DNA of 64,000 bases, taken from NCBI RefSeq assembly GCF_029784155.1, contig NC_073693.1:335622023-335686022 (forward strand), written 5' to 3'. This DNA is from Uranotaenia lowii. Its lineage: Eukaryota > Arthropoda > Insecta > Diptera > Culicidae. Position 1 is the stretch's first letter; the number at the start of each line of letters is the position of its first letter. Below are positions 46,502 through 58,393 of this stretch, piece by piece. Under the pieces are notes generated by a model. That model saw only the letters and a program-made list of their open reading frames with translations, was not told the origin of the DNA and did no database searches. Position numbers and translations under genes: made by a program.

Positions 46502-47744
46502 AACAAAGACTTTATTTCGTCAACTAATAAATAACCTGTTTGGCAATCGCAATTTTTTCGCGAATTATCATTCTAACTTAAAATTTCAAATTTATACTGA
46601 ATCGTTTCCTCGATATCAAGTTTGAATCGTTTTACATAATATTTGTTCTTTTTTGTGTCTTAATAATTCTCGTGAATTTTTAAAAAATAAATTCATCTGT
46701 ATCGGGGTATGACCTGAAATAATATCTTATACCAAATCTAAAACAACTTTTTTTTTGAATTTTATCTTATCTGAAGTTTGAACCCTTATACCAAATGAAC
46801 ATAAATTATCGTTTAGAAGCTGATCTGGAATCTTTTTCAAGTAATAAAGACAGGCTTTGAATTTTGTAGTATTGGTTATTTTCTTCTCTATTCTTATCAT
46901 GAATTTACATTCTGCGTGTCTAATCTACTTGATAACTTATTCTGAGCTCTTTAACATAACGTTGAAACATGAACAAGATGTTCTAGGAAAAACTTGCACT
47001 GATCCTTCTTCAGTAAGGTAGAAATATTATAAAAATAAAATGAAATCAATCACAACCCACATCTGACTTCTGATAGAGTTTGATAAAGGGGAAAGTCGGG
47101 TAAGACGAACACTTTCACTATTTCGAAAATTGTAATGTTTAGCACAAATCTAATGATTGGAATATATTTGCCTAAGTGTAAAATCACTTTTGATACCTTC
47201 TCTCGATCTACATTAAGCAAGGTCTCAAAATAGTAAACAAAACAATCAAAAATTTTGAGGATGCATCAATTGATGTAATATTTTCGACTCAGAAAATTGA
47301 AGGTACATAACTGACAATATTTGGAATGTTGATTAGGCTTCTCATTGACCACCTGGATGAAAATTAGCGATTTTTGGTCGACGGCTAATAATGGCTTAGT
47401 CGGGTAAATTTCTTCAGGTATTTCAAATTTTTCTTATAGACTGACATTGGTAAGAGCAAATATCGGACAACACGCACTCAGCGTCTCTAACAAGTCACAA
47501 AACTGTTAAATTTAGATCTCCGGTGAAAACATCATCTATACAGTCAATAATGCCAAATTCACAAAAAATAACCTTTCAGCAATTTTCCAGTCAATATCTA
47601 ATTTTTCTACGCAGTGTCAATTTTACTCGACCATTTTAAGTGCAGTTTGCAAACATGATTTAGATTGCTTTAAAACTGTCTTACACGAAACAAAATTTAT
47701 AGTTTCAACAACAATATTCCACCTTTATTCAATCATATTGATGA
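46502..47744. other. AT-rich intergenic DNA
   Basis: Around 47090 a second start of the 'ggggaaagtcgggtaagacgaacac' repeat is seen. Nothing else is recognised. Confidence 0.5.
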
Positions 47745-48010
47745 TTGATTCAAACTGTAGCTATTAAATATTCAACTATATTTGAATGATTTGTTTTATT
47801 TATTTAACTATAAATATGATAAGTTCAACTACAAATGTATGATTGATTCAATCATAAACATTAAAAATTCATCTTTAATATTCTAATTGATGTTAGACAT
47901 TCAATTACATATATTGAGGATTCAACTATGGTTCTATGGTTGATTTAGCTATAGTTATGATTGAATCAATAACGGTTCATTGATTGATTTTACGCGTTCA
48001 ACTATGCATT
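47745..48010 (+). repeat. Degenerate TTCAACTATA minisatellite
   Basis: Short phrases such as ATTCAACTATATTTGAATGA, GATTGATTCAAACTG and GATTCAACTATGGTTC recur every 25-45 bases in loose order. The units are too diverged for a firm period. Confidence 0.45.
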
Positions 48011-49273
48011 TACAGTCGTTTTTTCGTATTTTTCCTGCATTAAAGAGCACATAAGCAATAGGCTCAAATGCTTCGTAGCGCACAAATAAAACCTATTATT
48101 TGTTCAAAGGAAATATACGCGCCTAAAATCTCTTTTGGAAACCAAGTATTTTATCGGGTTTGATGTGGTTTGTCAAAAAAGCATCAAATGCTTATTTTCC
48201 TTCGAATAATACAAATAGGAATATTCAGTCACTAACTTTTCCTTTTTATTATTAAAAAAAAAAGAGAAAATTAATAATTATCATATTCGTCATTCCTTAG
48301 CTTTCCAGAAATTTTTCTCAGCTTATTCGGGCCGTGCAAATCCGAGCATTTTTACCCATAAACCTGACAAAATTCAGGCATTGATTTTAAAACTTTAAAA
48401 AAATCTGATCAATATCCAATGCAAATTAAGAGAAAATGTGAAAATGTACACATGAAAATAAATTTCTTCGAGTCATATCAGCGATGTTCAATTCAAATAT
48501 TACATTTCCAAAAATATGTTTGCGCGTGTATTTCGATGAAACAAGTTCAAAAAATCATAAATTTTGTAGAGAAAAATGTTGTTTTGGTTTGGATTCTGCT
48601 AAGGTTTTGGATAAATCGGGGCATATTTTCTCGATACCTGGACAACTGGGCCGGACCGGGCTTTTTCTCATTATAATAATTTTTTTTAAAAAAGCAAGCA
48701 ATCTGGAATTCTTAGTCATGCCTTTTGCTGCCAACAAATTGGCAGTATTTGAATGGCTTTAAATAACTTTGTTTTTTTTTCTTAGGTTTTCCTTACTATT
48801 TTGGATTTGCGGGATATGGTAATCCTACCTTATATGCCTATTAAGGAACACTTTCCCCAATGTTTTATTGTTTATGTATGACTTACCGAGATGAATAAAT
48901 GTTGTAAAGGATTATGAAAACCATTGGAATAATGTTGTTGCTTCTGAGAGTACATGTGAAGTTTTTCTTTCATCTCAATACCTATAAAAATAATTAAAAA
49001 CTTAAGATTGTCGCCACCTAAAAATTAAGGCCGCTGGTTAATCCACACTCGTTCTAAAAAATTTTACTCTGGAGTGTCAATATGATACTCCTGACTAAAA
49101 CTGAATTTTTTTATTGTTTCTGAATCAATTTAAAAAAAAAAGTTATAGTTCTAGAAACCTTGTAAGGTGATTCAAATATTTTTCTTACACATTTTCAAAC
49201 AACAGTTCTCCGTTATTCAAAGGCTAAAATCCCCGAAAAAACATGTCTTGGGATAAAATTCCAAAAATCAGCA
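48011..49273. other. AT-rich intergenic DNA with a CCGGA-type repeat fragment
   Basis: About 48300-48680 contains 'gggccgtgcaaatccg' and 'ggacaactgggccggaccgg', resembling the sequence at 61.82-61.99 kb (CCCGGATTGTCCGG). The palindrome GTGTCAATATGATAC lies at 49074-49088. No gene. Confidence 0.45.
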
Positions 49274-49725
49274 TCAATGTGCTTAAAAAATTTTCACTGT
49301 GTGTCCAAGAAAGCTGAAGTTGTAAGCTGTGACGAATATGAGCCATTTCATGTCAAGTGTGCACAGCAAAAAAAATCTTATCCAAAATTCGCCAAACTTG
49401 GCCAAAAGATTCACTGGGGTCTTCAATACAAATCCTGAAATTTTTTTTTTTTCATATTTTGACTCAAAATTTTAGTAAGTCTTAAGGTGCCAAAATGATT
49501 CAAATTACGTCAACATTCTCAAATTTTTCTCCTGTGACCAAAACAATTTGGTCGGTTGATTGATTGAAGAATACGGTTTTTACACCATTTGTTTACCGCT
49601 TTTTGTTGTCAGGATAAAAAAAATCTAATAAACATATTCGTGTGCGTAACGTTAAGCTTATCTATAACTTCAGCTTTCTTGGACACTAAGTGAAATTTTG
49701 TTTGAGCACTTTGTACTTGATCTAC
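49274..49725. mobile_element. Fold-back element
   Basis: GTGTCCAAGAAAGCTGAAGT near 49301 has a perfect inverted partner near 49667-49687, and similarity extends about 30 bases outward on both sides (TTTCACT flanks and AGTGCTCAAA / TGTGCTTAAA). The spacer is about 340 bases, without ORF. Confidence 0.65.
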
Positions 49726-49837
49726 AGATTTTTTTTTTTTTGGAGCAGTTTTATTTCGAATTTTATGATCTTAGACTTTGAAAAACGGAAAACTGAAGTA
49801 TTGAAGCTGAATGTTGGGAAAATAACATTTTTATGTT

Positions 49838-49945
49838 ACGTAACGAGTTTTCTAGAACTAAAAATTTTATACAAAATGGTTGAAAAACTAGAGAGATATG
49901 GCGATTTTACGCGAGGAGTGTCAAATTGACACTTAAGGAGGTATT
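49838..49945 (+). repeat. Dispersed repeat with GTGTCA...TGACAC palindrome, copy 2
   Basis: This segment matches about 1160-1275 over some 100 bases (AAATTTT...AAAAT.GGTTGA.AAAC ... GCGAGG.GTGTCA) and ends in GTGTCAAATTGACAC (49918-49932). Confidence 0.6.
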
Positions 49946-51768
49946 TTGTTTGGGCTTTCAGGGTGCGTCCATAAAAAAATGTAATGATGCAAATTACAGA
50001 TTTCAAAAATTTATTGAGGGTCCCAGACATTCTTTTTACTTGGATGAGCCTTAATTAAATAAACAAGCTGTCAAACTTACAATAGTGTCATGATGACACT
50101 CAAAAGTGGATTAGAGTTAAAGCTATTTGTAATATGTTTTACTTCAGCAAATTTTTTTTTAGTTCTCAAAACGATTCCTAGGTTCAACCTGTTGGATTGC
50201 TTTATCTGTAAGTAATTTTTAAACTTATATATTGAGGTTAAGTGCAGACTATTCTGTCTTTTCAAGTAAATGAGGTATAATAGTTTTAATATGTGCTTCA
50301 TCCAACTCATATACATATGTAAGCTCATATGTGCTTTTTATCGTTAGTACGCAAATCAATGCTCTGTTCTGGCCCCATCTCTTTCTTTTAAAAAAACTAA
50401 ACAAAATTTTATAAAAATGCTTTAAATTTGTTAAGTTTTAACACGTTTGTCTTCATGGGACTCGTATTTGGGTGACGGGTGTATTTCCTGGGTGGCCCCG
50501 TCTCAAAAGAAACAGGTGACTTATAAAGTTGATTGTTCAATTTCGCCACGTGATAGAAATATAGGATTTCTATTTCTTAATCACAACTTGGAATAACTAA
50601 TCAAATTATCAACAGTTGTTTTCGTCGGAAAGATATCAAAATCTAAAATTCCGAATCAAATTTTCCCCAAAAACACACCAACAGAGGAAATTGATCATAT
50701 CATCCAATCTGCTGGAATCGATTTCATCGGTTCGGCGAAACCGGCGAAAAATTAAACAAACTTTATCAAAACACAGAACCCACAGAAACCGGAAGTGCCG
50801 ACTGGATTCCCATTTCCAATTAAATGAAAATCATACAGCTCATTCGATGTGGAAGGTGGTTTTCCGTGGCATTTCGATATAATATAATCACATCGGACGC
50901 GCCCAATGTTTGGGTACAACATGGTGATGAATCTACTAGAGGTCTCTTTTTCCAATCGGTAGATGGAACTGGAAAATTATTTAAATGCTTAAATTCCAGT
51001 TCAAAAGGGAGGGCGTCATTCCAACACGCCAATCGATGTGTGTATTTTCCGGCGCCAGGTGATGTCAAACCCGGTTGAAATGTGTTCCAATTTTTTTCCA
51101 TTTGATGTTCTGCTGTGTCTATTTATTGCTTGTGATGTTTTGGGTTGCACTGAGTGAACCAAAAAAAAAACTATTCACCATCAACCAAATCAATTTACAG
51201 TATTGTTGCACTGAGCTAACCGCATAATTTACCATTGGCTTGTCACCAAACCAAGCTGGTGGAATGGTTTTGACGCTTTGGCAAATTTTCCGAGTCAAAG
51301 GGCCCCGGGAGCGATTTTCTCTACTTAGTTAGTTCGGGTTCCGAGTTTCCGGGTCAAATGTTTTATGTTGAACCAATTATGTTTTGTAACAAGAGTTTCC
51401 GGGGTACAAAACATTTTGATCTCGTAACACGAACACAGGTAAGAGAGGGGCACTTGGCCCGTTTCCTCTCCTTTGAACCCAAAGTGGACGAGCTCAACTA
51501 AACCGAGGAAAATTGCATAAATAATCCACCCTTTAGAATTTTCAATCACAGCAAATCACAATGGAAATTCGTTGCGGCAACCGTCGATATTGGCTTGTGG
51601 TTGTTCCTTTGATGTGGTAGTGAATTTTATCCGGAGGATTCTTCAATTACACCAGAAGAGTAAAGTGATTTGAATTATTCTGATACATTCTTGCGGAAAA
51701 CAATGATAACATTTTTTAAATGGTTGAAAATATCAAAAGGAACTTATATAAAAATATTTATTTTTTTT
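49946..51768. other. Intergenic DNA, complex from 50.4 to 51.65 kb
   Basis: The palindrome GTGTCATGATGACAC is at 50085-50099. 50.44-51.65 kb is less AT-rich with no repeat seen; ORFs below 95 codons show no domain. No gene is assigned. Confidence 0.5.
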
Positions 51769-52849
51769 CAATTTTGTCAATTATGTCAATTTTGTCAATT
51801 TTGTCAATTTTGTCAATTTTGTCATTTTTGTCAATTTTGTCAATTTTGTCAATTGTGTCAATTTTGTCAATTTTGTCAATTTTGACAATTTTGTCAATTT
51901 CGTCAATTTGGTCAATTTTGTGAATTTTGTTAATTTTGTGAATTTTGGGGATTTTGTCAATTTTGTGAATTTTGTAAATTTTGTGAATTTTGTCAATTTT
52001 GTCAATTTTGTCAATTTTGTCAATTTTGTCAATTTTGTCAATTTTGTCAATTTTGTCAATTTTGTCAATTTTGTCAATTTTGTCAATTTTGTGAATGTTG
52101 TCAATTTTGTCAATTTTGTCAATTTTGTGAATTTTGTGAATTTCAACAATTTTGTCAATTTTGTCAATTTTGTCAATTTTGTCAATTTTGTCAATTTTGT
52201 CATTTTTTTCAATTTTTTCAATTTTGTCAATTTTGTCAAATTTGTCAATTTTGTCAGTTTTGTCAATTTTGTCAATTTTGTCAATTTTGTCAATTTTGTC
52301 AATTTTGTCAATTTTGTCAATTTTGTCAATTTTGTCAATTTTGTCAATTTTGTCAATTTTGTCAATTTTGTCAATTTTGTCAATTTGTCAATTTTGTCAA
52401 TTTTGTCAATTTTGTCAATTTTGTCAATTTTGTCAATTTTGTCAATTTTGTCAATTTTGTCAATTTTGTCATTTTTTTCAATTTTTTCAATTTTGTCAAT
52501 TTTGTCAAATTTGTCAATTTTGTCAGTTTTGTCATTTATTTCAATTTTGTCAATTTTGTCAATTTTGTCAATTTTGTCAATTTTGTCAATTTTGTCAATT
52601 TTGTCAATTTTGTCAATTTTGTCAATTTTGTCAATTTTGTCAATTTTGTCAATTTTGTCAATTTTGTCAATTTTGTCAATTTTGTCAATTTTGTCAATTT
52701 TGTCAATTTTGTCAATTTTGTCAATTTTGTCAATTTTGTCAATTTTGTCAATTTTGTCAATTTTGTCAATTTTGTCAATTTTGTCAAATTTGTCAATTTT
52801 GTCAATTTTGTCATTGTTTTCAATTTTGTCAATTTTGTCAATTTGGTCA
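51769..52849 (+). repeat. 9-bp satellite array 3, (AATTTTGTC)n
   Basis: About 120 units, more variable than arrays 1 and 2, especially at the left (GTGAATTTT, GGGGATTTT). A block of about 60 bases with ATTTTTTTC, CAAATTTGTC and CAGTTTTGTC variants occurs at 52199 and again at 52468. A single 8-base unit near 52382 shifts the frame. ORFs (VNF, SIL, CQF, TKL) are artefacts. Confidence 0.97.
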
Positions 52850-55800
52850 CTGATTTTTTTTTTATTTTTATCAAGTTTTAAGGTTGATCGAATAATTGGA
52901 TGTTAAACTTTCATGTTGATTTTCTAAAATAATACAAAGTGGTGGCTCCAGAGATTTAGTTTTTCACGATTCCCTTTATTCAGATTTTTTGTTTCAATGT
53001 GTCCATTTCCAAAGCAAAATATTTGAAGCTTCATTAGCTTAGGACTCATTGAAGAACGATTACCTTTATTCATGGATATACCAGAACCACGATGAAAAAT
53101 CGGATTCGTTTCGGATGATGCCATTTTATTTTCGGTCCTTTCTCGTTGCAACTCTTCTCGACGGCCCGACGACGTGAGTTTAACTGAGACTGGCAGCCAA
53201 CCATGCCCGAAGCCAGATAGGTTCGCAATTTTCGTTCATTTTGCGGGTCTCGTTTGCAAGGATCACAAATTATAAAGAAAAAATAAAAGCAAAAAGGAAT
53301 CGAAACAGGGCCTCGCTGAAAGTATTCCCTTGTCAGTGGTTTGCGTGTTTTTTGTTTGTTCCTCGGGAACTTGCTTTCTAAAATTTTTATTTTCCTACCA
53401 GTTTTCCTGGTACTGGCTCAGTTGATCGAGATTAAACGAAGCGTTTGCTTAAACATATCTTACATACGTGTACAGAAACATTCACCCATTCACACATACA
53501 GAGACAGTTTCCCGTTTTAGTTGAAATCCGGTACAGATCGACGTTCTCGTTACTTGGGAGCGACCTCGACTTTTGGCGAGTCAAAACCATCCAATGATGG
53601 TTGCTGCCTTTTTTCTCTCCTTTATGAAGTTTGGTGATTGGACTGATCTGCGCCCTTTATTTTCAAGAGTGGAAAACCAGCAAACCGATCAGCTGATGAT
53701 GGTGTAACTTTTATTTTTTGTCCCTCCTGACCAAGTTCTCTACCCGGAGGTTGAACTCAACGAAATAAACCCACCAAAAATGGATGGTTTATGGTTTGAC
53801 ATTTCAAACGAAGTGTCGATTTTCGTATATTGACAAATTGGCAGAACTAGTTGTATTACGAAAACTGATGTTTGAATCCTATAAAGTTTAACACAGATGT
53901 TCATCCTGTTATGAGCATTTTAATTAATCTTCATTCATAATTTGGAACATGCGTTTAAATGCTGTTAATGTTTTCCGTCTGTGTATTTAATTCAGAGTTC
54001 TGTTGGAATTTAACGGTTGATATTTATCATAAAAAATTATAACACAATAAAATTCAAGTCCATGATACTTTTCCATTGAATGTTTTTGAATGATTTTTGA
54101 ACGCGTTTAACCATCCTCTTCATGATGAACAGAAAATGTTGCTGTAAATGTTATTGGAATATTTCAACTTTCAGGACGCAAGTACGTGAAATGTGTGCTA
54201 AAATGAATTTCATATTTAAAATGCTTTATTCAGTAATTTCAAAAGAAAATGAATTGAGAGAACCCAAATTAGTGAAAAAATGCATAACCATAATCTAAAT
54301 TATCCTCAGATTCAACACCTACTTCAGCCCAAATTGCAAATCAAATTTTGTACAGTTAAAAACAACTGAGTACCTGTCTAGTACAAGACTTATTATTTTT
54401 GCAATATAAATATACAGAAAAATTTAAAAAAAGATTATTTGTGTTTCAATTTTGTTTGTTGTTTCTGAAAAAATCTTTCACACCGTATTTCGAAAGAACC
54501 ATAACAAAGATCCACAATACAATTTTTAAAACTCAAAAGCTCATACCAAATGAATATTCGGATAACAAATGAATTGTAGATGGAATGTTAAAAATTTATA
54601 ACTTTAGCAATAAACACAAGGCCAAAATTATATTTCAGCTTATTTAATAAATACTAATGCCTCTATCAATATTTTAAGTAACAAATTTTTTTTCCGAAAC
54701 AAATTTTCAAATAACATTAAAAATACAGCTGTAAATTTAAACTCTTAACGAGCAAAAAAAAGCAAAAATGCACAAAATCTTTGTTTTGAAACTGTTAAAT
54801 CATGTTATTATCTCAAAACGCGTGCTCTTGCTTAAATTTTGTTTATTTAAACACATATTTTTATCAAATGTTTTCAGCCATACTTTCTGTTGAAACTTTT
54901 GCTGCTTTTTTGATTATCATCAGACTGTCCAAAATATTTTTTTATTTTATTTGTCCATGGTTTCTGAAAAAATACAAGAAAACTTAATTAAATACTATGC
55001 TTTGACCCTTTGATACAGCTCTTGTAATGTCCTTTATATTGATAAATGATAACTGTAAAATGTAAATTTCGTTAAATTTATCTTTTATACAAAAACGGAG
55101 GTATAAATATGTGCGAACAAGTATATCTCTTGCATGGTTCAACGGAGAGATAATTTCGAAAACATTATTGTGGAATTTGAGAACTAATTTTTAGTTTTTA
55201 TTCGTATCAAATAAAAGTCATGGCACCCAATTTACATTTTTTTCATTCACCAGTAAAATGAATACTTGGATTCGATTGTTATTTCTTAAAGGTTGAAAAA
55301 AAAAACGCTTTTTGATGGAAAGAAGCATATTGCTTAAAACAGTCAATTTTGCTTCAGGATCAAGGCAACTCAAACATTTTTATTTAAATCTGATTATTCT
55401 AAAGCTTGCCAGATTGTCTGTTTTTACTCTTTCCGGATGTTTGATACAAATTTTGTGAAAAGTCCGATTCGACCCTGTTGTCCAAATGTCATTGTAAAAT
55501 TTCGGATTTAGCCCAGTTTCATTCACTTTATTTGCAAAATCAAACAAAAGTTTTGTTCAGTTATACTATTGTTATGATTGACATGGCATATAAAAATGAA
55601 ATTTTGATCAAGTTTAAAAAAAATGTTCATGAACGGTCTCTAGAAGCTTAAAATACAAATCTTTATCAGCTGATGTGTTTCGATATACCAAAAATATGAT
55701 TCAGGTGTTTGTTTTTCTTAATTTTTGTAGAGAAGTTCCTGGATTTTGACTACATTTGGAAATCAAATGCCGAATATTGCCAGGTTTCTAGATAAAATAT

Positions 55801-56746
55801 CACGGAAACGAGCAGGACAATTTTGGTTGTCTTTAATAACCCCGTTTTTTGTTTCGTGAATTTCGCGGGTATATTAATAAATGTCAATATACGCGAGAAG
55901 AATAATATTCATCGATATGACTGAACTTTTTTTTTAAATACTCTAAATTTTTTTCATAACGATGAAATATTCCATAGAAAAATCTTCTCTTCATATTAAT
56001 GTTTACATCACGAGAAGGGGTTATTTGAATGTAATTCGTATAGGTAAACTTAAATTGATTAAATTGATTTGGTTTGAATTGTCCAGAATGTATTCAGTTA
56101 ATTCAGGATCGAAATATCATCCATTTTGAGATTCCATGAGAATCTCATCATTTGTAAAAAACGATGAAATAATAAGAAGACTTAAGAAAATCTTCTTCTC
56201 ATCTTTCCATGATTAGATGCTAAAAAATTAAAGGGATTTCAGAATAAAAATGAGGGTCACTTTTCGATCACAATCTCATAATAAGATCCAACACTCTGTA
56301 TCAGAGATCAGAAACATGTATTTGATTCAATAATGGTATGATAAATTATGATAAAGAGTTAAGAAATCAAGATCACAATTGATTCAAAGTATTGACTAAA
56401 CGTTTAAATAAATGTAATCACAGATTCCTTAAGCTTAAAATAAAGTCTCTAAAATTATTAACAGACTGTGAAAACGCACGCGTTCTTTAAATTAGAAAAG
56501 TGAGGTATAAAAAAAGTATGAAATAAAAATTATTTTAATCCTTAACGTAAATTTAAAGATATCAATGCATTTTTTCAAAAAACAGGAATTTTTAACCGTT
56601 TGAAGTTTGTGTGAATTTGAATTCGATGAATATTGTAATTGTTCTAATTTTATTTGACCAGAATCCTAGCATTCGTGTTTTGATAAATGATATGAAATGT
56701 TATTTTAAAGGAGGTCATTTAACTCAGAGAAGATAATATAATGCTT
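52850..56746. other. Intergenic DNA
   Basis: 53.1-53.8 kb is less AT-rich; the rest is AT-rich. About 55.42-55.83 kb contains 'ccgaatattgccaggtttc', apparently a decayed relative of the CCGGATT repeat at 61.8 kb. No ORF above 75 codons is credible. Confidence 0.5.
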
Positions 56747-57498
56747 TTAAGGGGGGGGGGGGGGGGGGGGGTAGGGTCTAACACTTTCAAAAAATCGATT
56801 TTTTTATTATTTTATTTTCTTATTGTAAAACATTTCAAGAATGTTGTGTCAAATTTTCAAGTCAATTGAAGCAAAACTGTAGAAGTTGTAGGCCTTTATC
56901 TCCTCCTATCTAATACTGCAAGAAAGCAAGAGCAGAAACTTCAAACGCGTTTTTCTCGAAAGCACATTTTTAAAGTCCGTGGACATCGTCATTTGAAAAC
57001 TACTTATCCGATTCTTTTCAAATTTGGAACATATTTTCTACATATAAAATACCAGACCCCAACGTTTTTCTTTTTTGATTTTTTTACTTTGGGAAGATTT
57101 TAGAGGTGAAAAATGGCGGATTTTTAAGTGAAAAATCGTAGTTTTTACTTCAAACAGCCACAAAAATTTCATTAAAATATTTTTAAGTTAAATAAAAACG
57201 TTGGGGTCCAGAAAAACATCTATTAAAAATATTTTGCTCTGATTTTTTGATTTCAGATGATTCTGTGCTGAGGTACAGTGTCCACCGCAAATCCTGTTTT
57301 CTAAAAGGCATCCTCGAAAATGCTCCGTAACCGGCCCATTTTTCAATATTTTTTTACGAAAAAATTACTAAATGTTCTTTTAACAATGCTTTTTATAATG
57401 CAAAAAATTTTAATACATTTGTTTGAACGATAGCTCTAGAAAAAAATCGTGAAAATGGTGTTTTTTTTTATACCCGTTAGACCCTACCCCCCCCTTAA
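56747..57498. mobile_element. TTAA-flanked MITE, copy 2 with 21-base G tract
   Basis: TTAA at 56747-56750 and 57495-57498 bound a 752-bp unit alignable end to end with copy 1 at 40692-41427. The left G tract is 21 bases (56751-56771) against 7 in copy 1, which accounts for most of the length difference. Differences elsewhere are scattered substitutions and short indels. Confidence 0.92.
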
Positions 57499-57683
57499 GG
57501 TAACTGATAGCATTTGAAGCATAAAAATCATGAAATTTAATAACAGAACAGAATTTAATAATAGAAGTAGGGGGTTTAAAATTGCATAAAATATGAAAAA
57601 TTTTGGCTCACCCTCAAAATGGTAAATTAGATTTGATTTAAAATTAACTCTGTGTCAAAAATTTTCACAAAATTTATATATCT

Positions 57684-58393
57684 TAGCTGACCCGGCAAAC
57701 ATCGTTGAACCTTTGAAATGTTACAAGAATAATGATCAAGTAAGTAGACAAAAACACAATTTTTGAACCGAAATAACTTTTTTGTTTTGAGTCCAATCGA
57801 CTTGCAGTCTTAAGATGAAATGTTAATCTTAGTTAAAATTATAATAAAATCAACGCAAATAATAAATCTACTGGTAAAGAAAAATTATTTGAAAAAAAAA
57901 AACAGTTTGTAATGCTTCTTCAGAACACAATGTTTCAGAAAACCTTTCACATTTGAGATTCAGTGCAGCTTTTTCCGTTATCAGATTCAGCTCAAATTTG
58001 GCATATGGCCTTCTGACGAATCCTTCAAAACATCTTAGTCTTTTTTTGCAAGTGTTTCGATTTTGAAGTAGGTATTTTTGAAAACGAATTTGATAAATTA
58101 AATAAAAAATAACCTACATTGCATTTTTTTAATACGGATTAAACCATAAATATCTCTTCACAAAATGATACAAATAACATACTTTAGCAAAGATAAAGCG
58201 CATCTTTCGATGGCACTGTTTAAAAAAAAATTACGCAAGGTACATATTTTGGTCAATTGAACACAAAAATTTTGGACTAAAAAAAATTTCCTGAAAAATA
58301 GCTTGTTGATATTAAATATTCATACAAGTATGGTTCATTTTTATTTTTTTACGTAAAGTATTTAATCCAAACAAAATAAAAATATATAAAACA
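57684..58393 (+). repeat. Dispersed repeat beginning TTAGCTGACCCGGC
   Basis: 'ttagctgacccggcaaacatcgttg' is a start phrase found in many arthropod repeats. The body is AT-rich and noncoding. I cannot assign a class. Confidence 0.45.

Noticed and set aside
2216..52849. CRISPR array
   Set aside because: Short-unit arrays have no unique spacers, and the DNA is eukaryotic.
51670..52906. ORFs of 200-332 codons in array 3
   Set aside because: Same reason: satellite-encoded, with frame jumps where an 8-base unit occurs.
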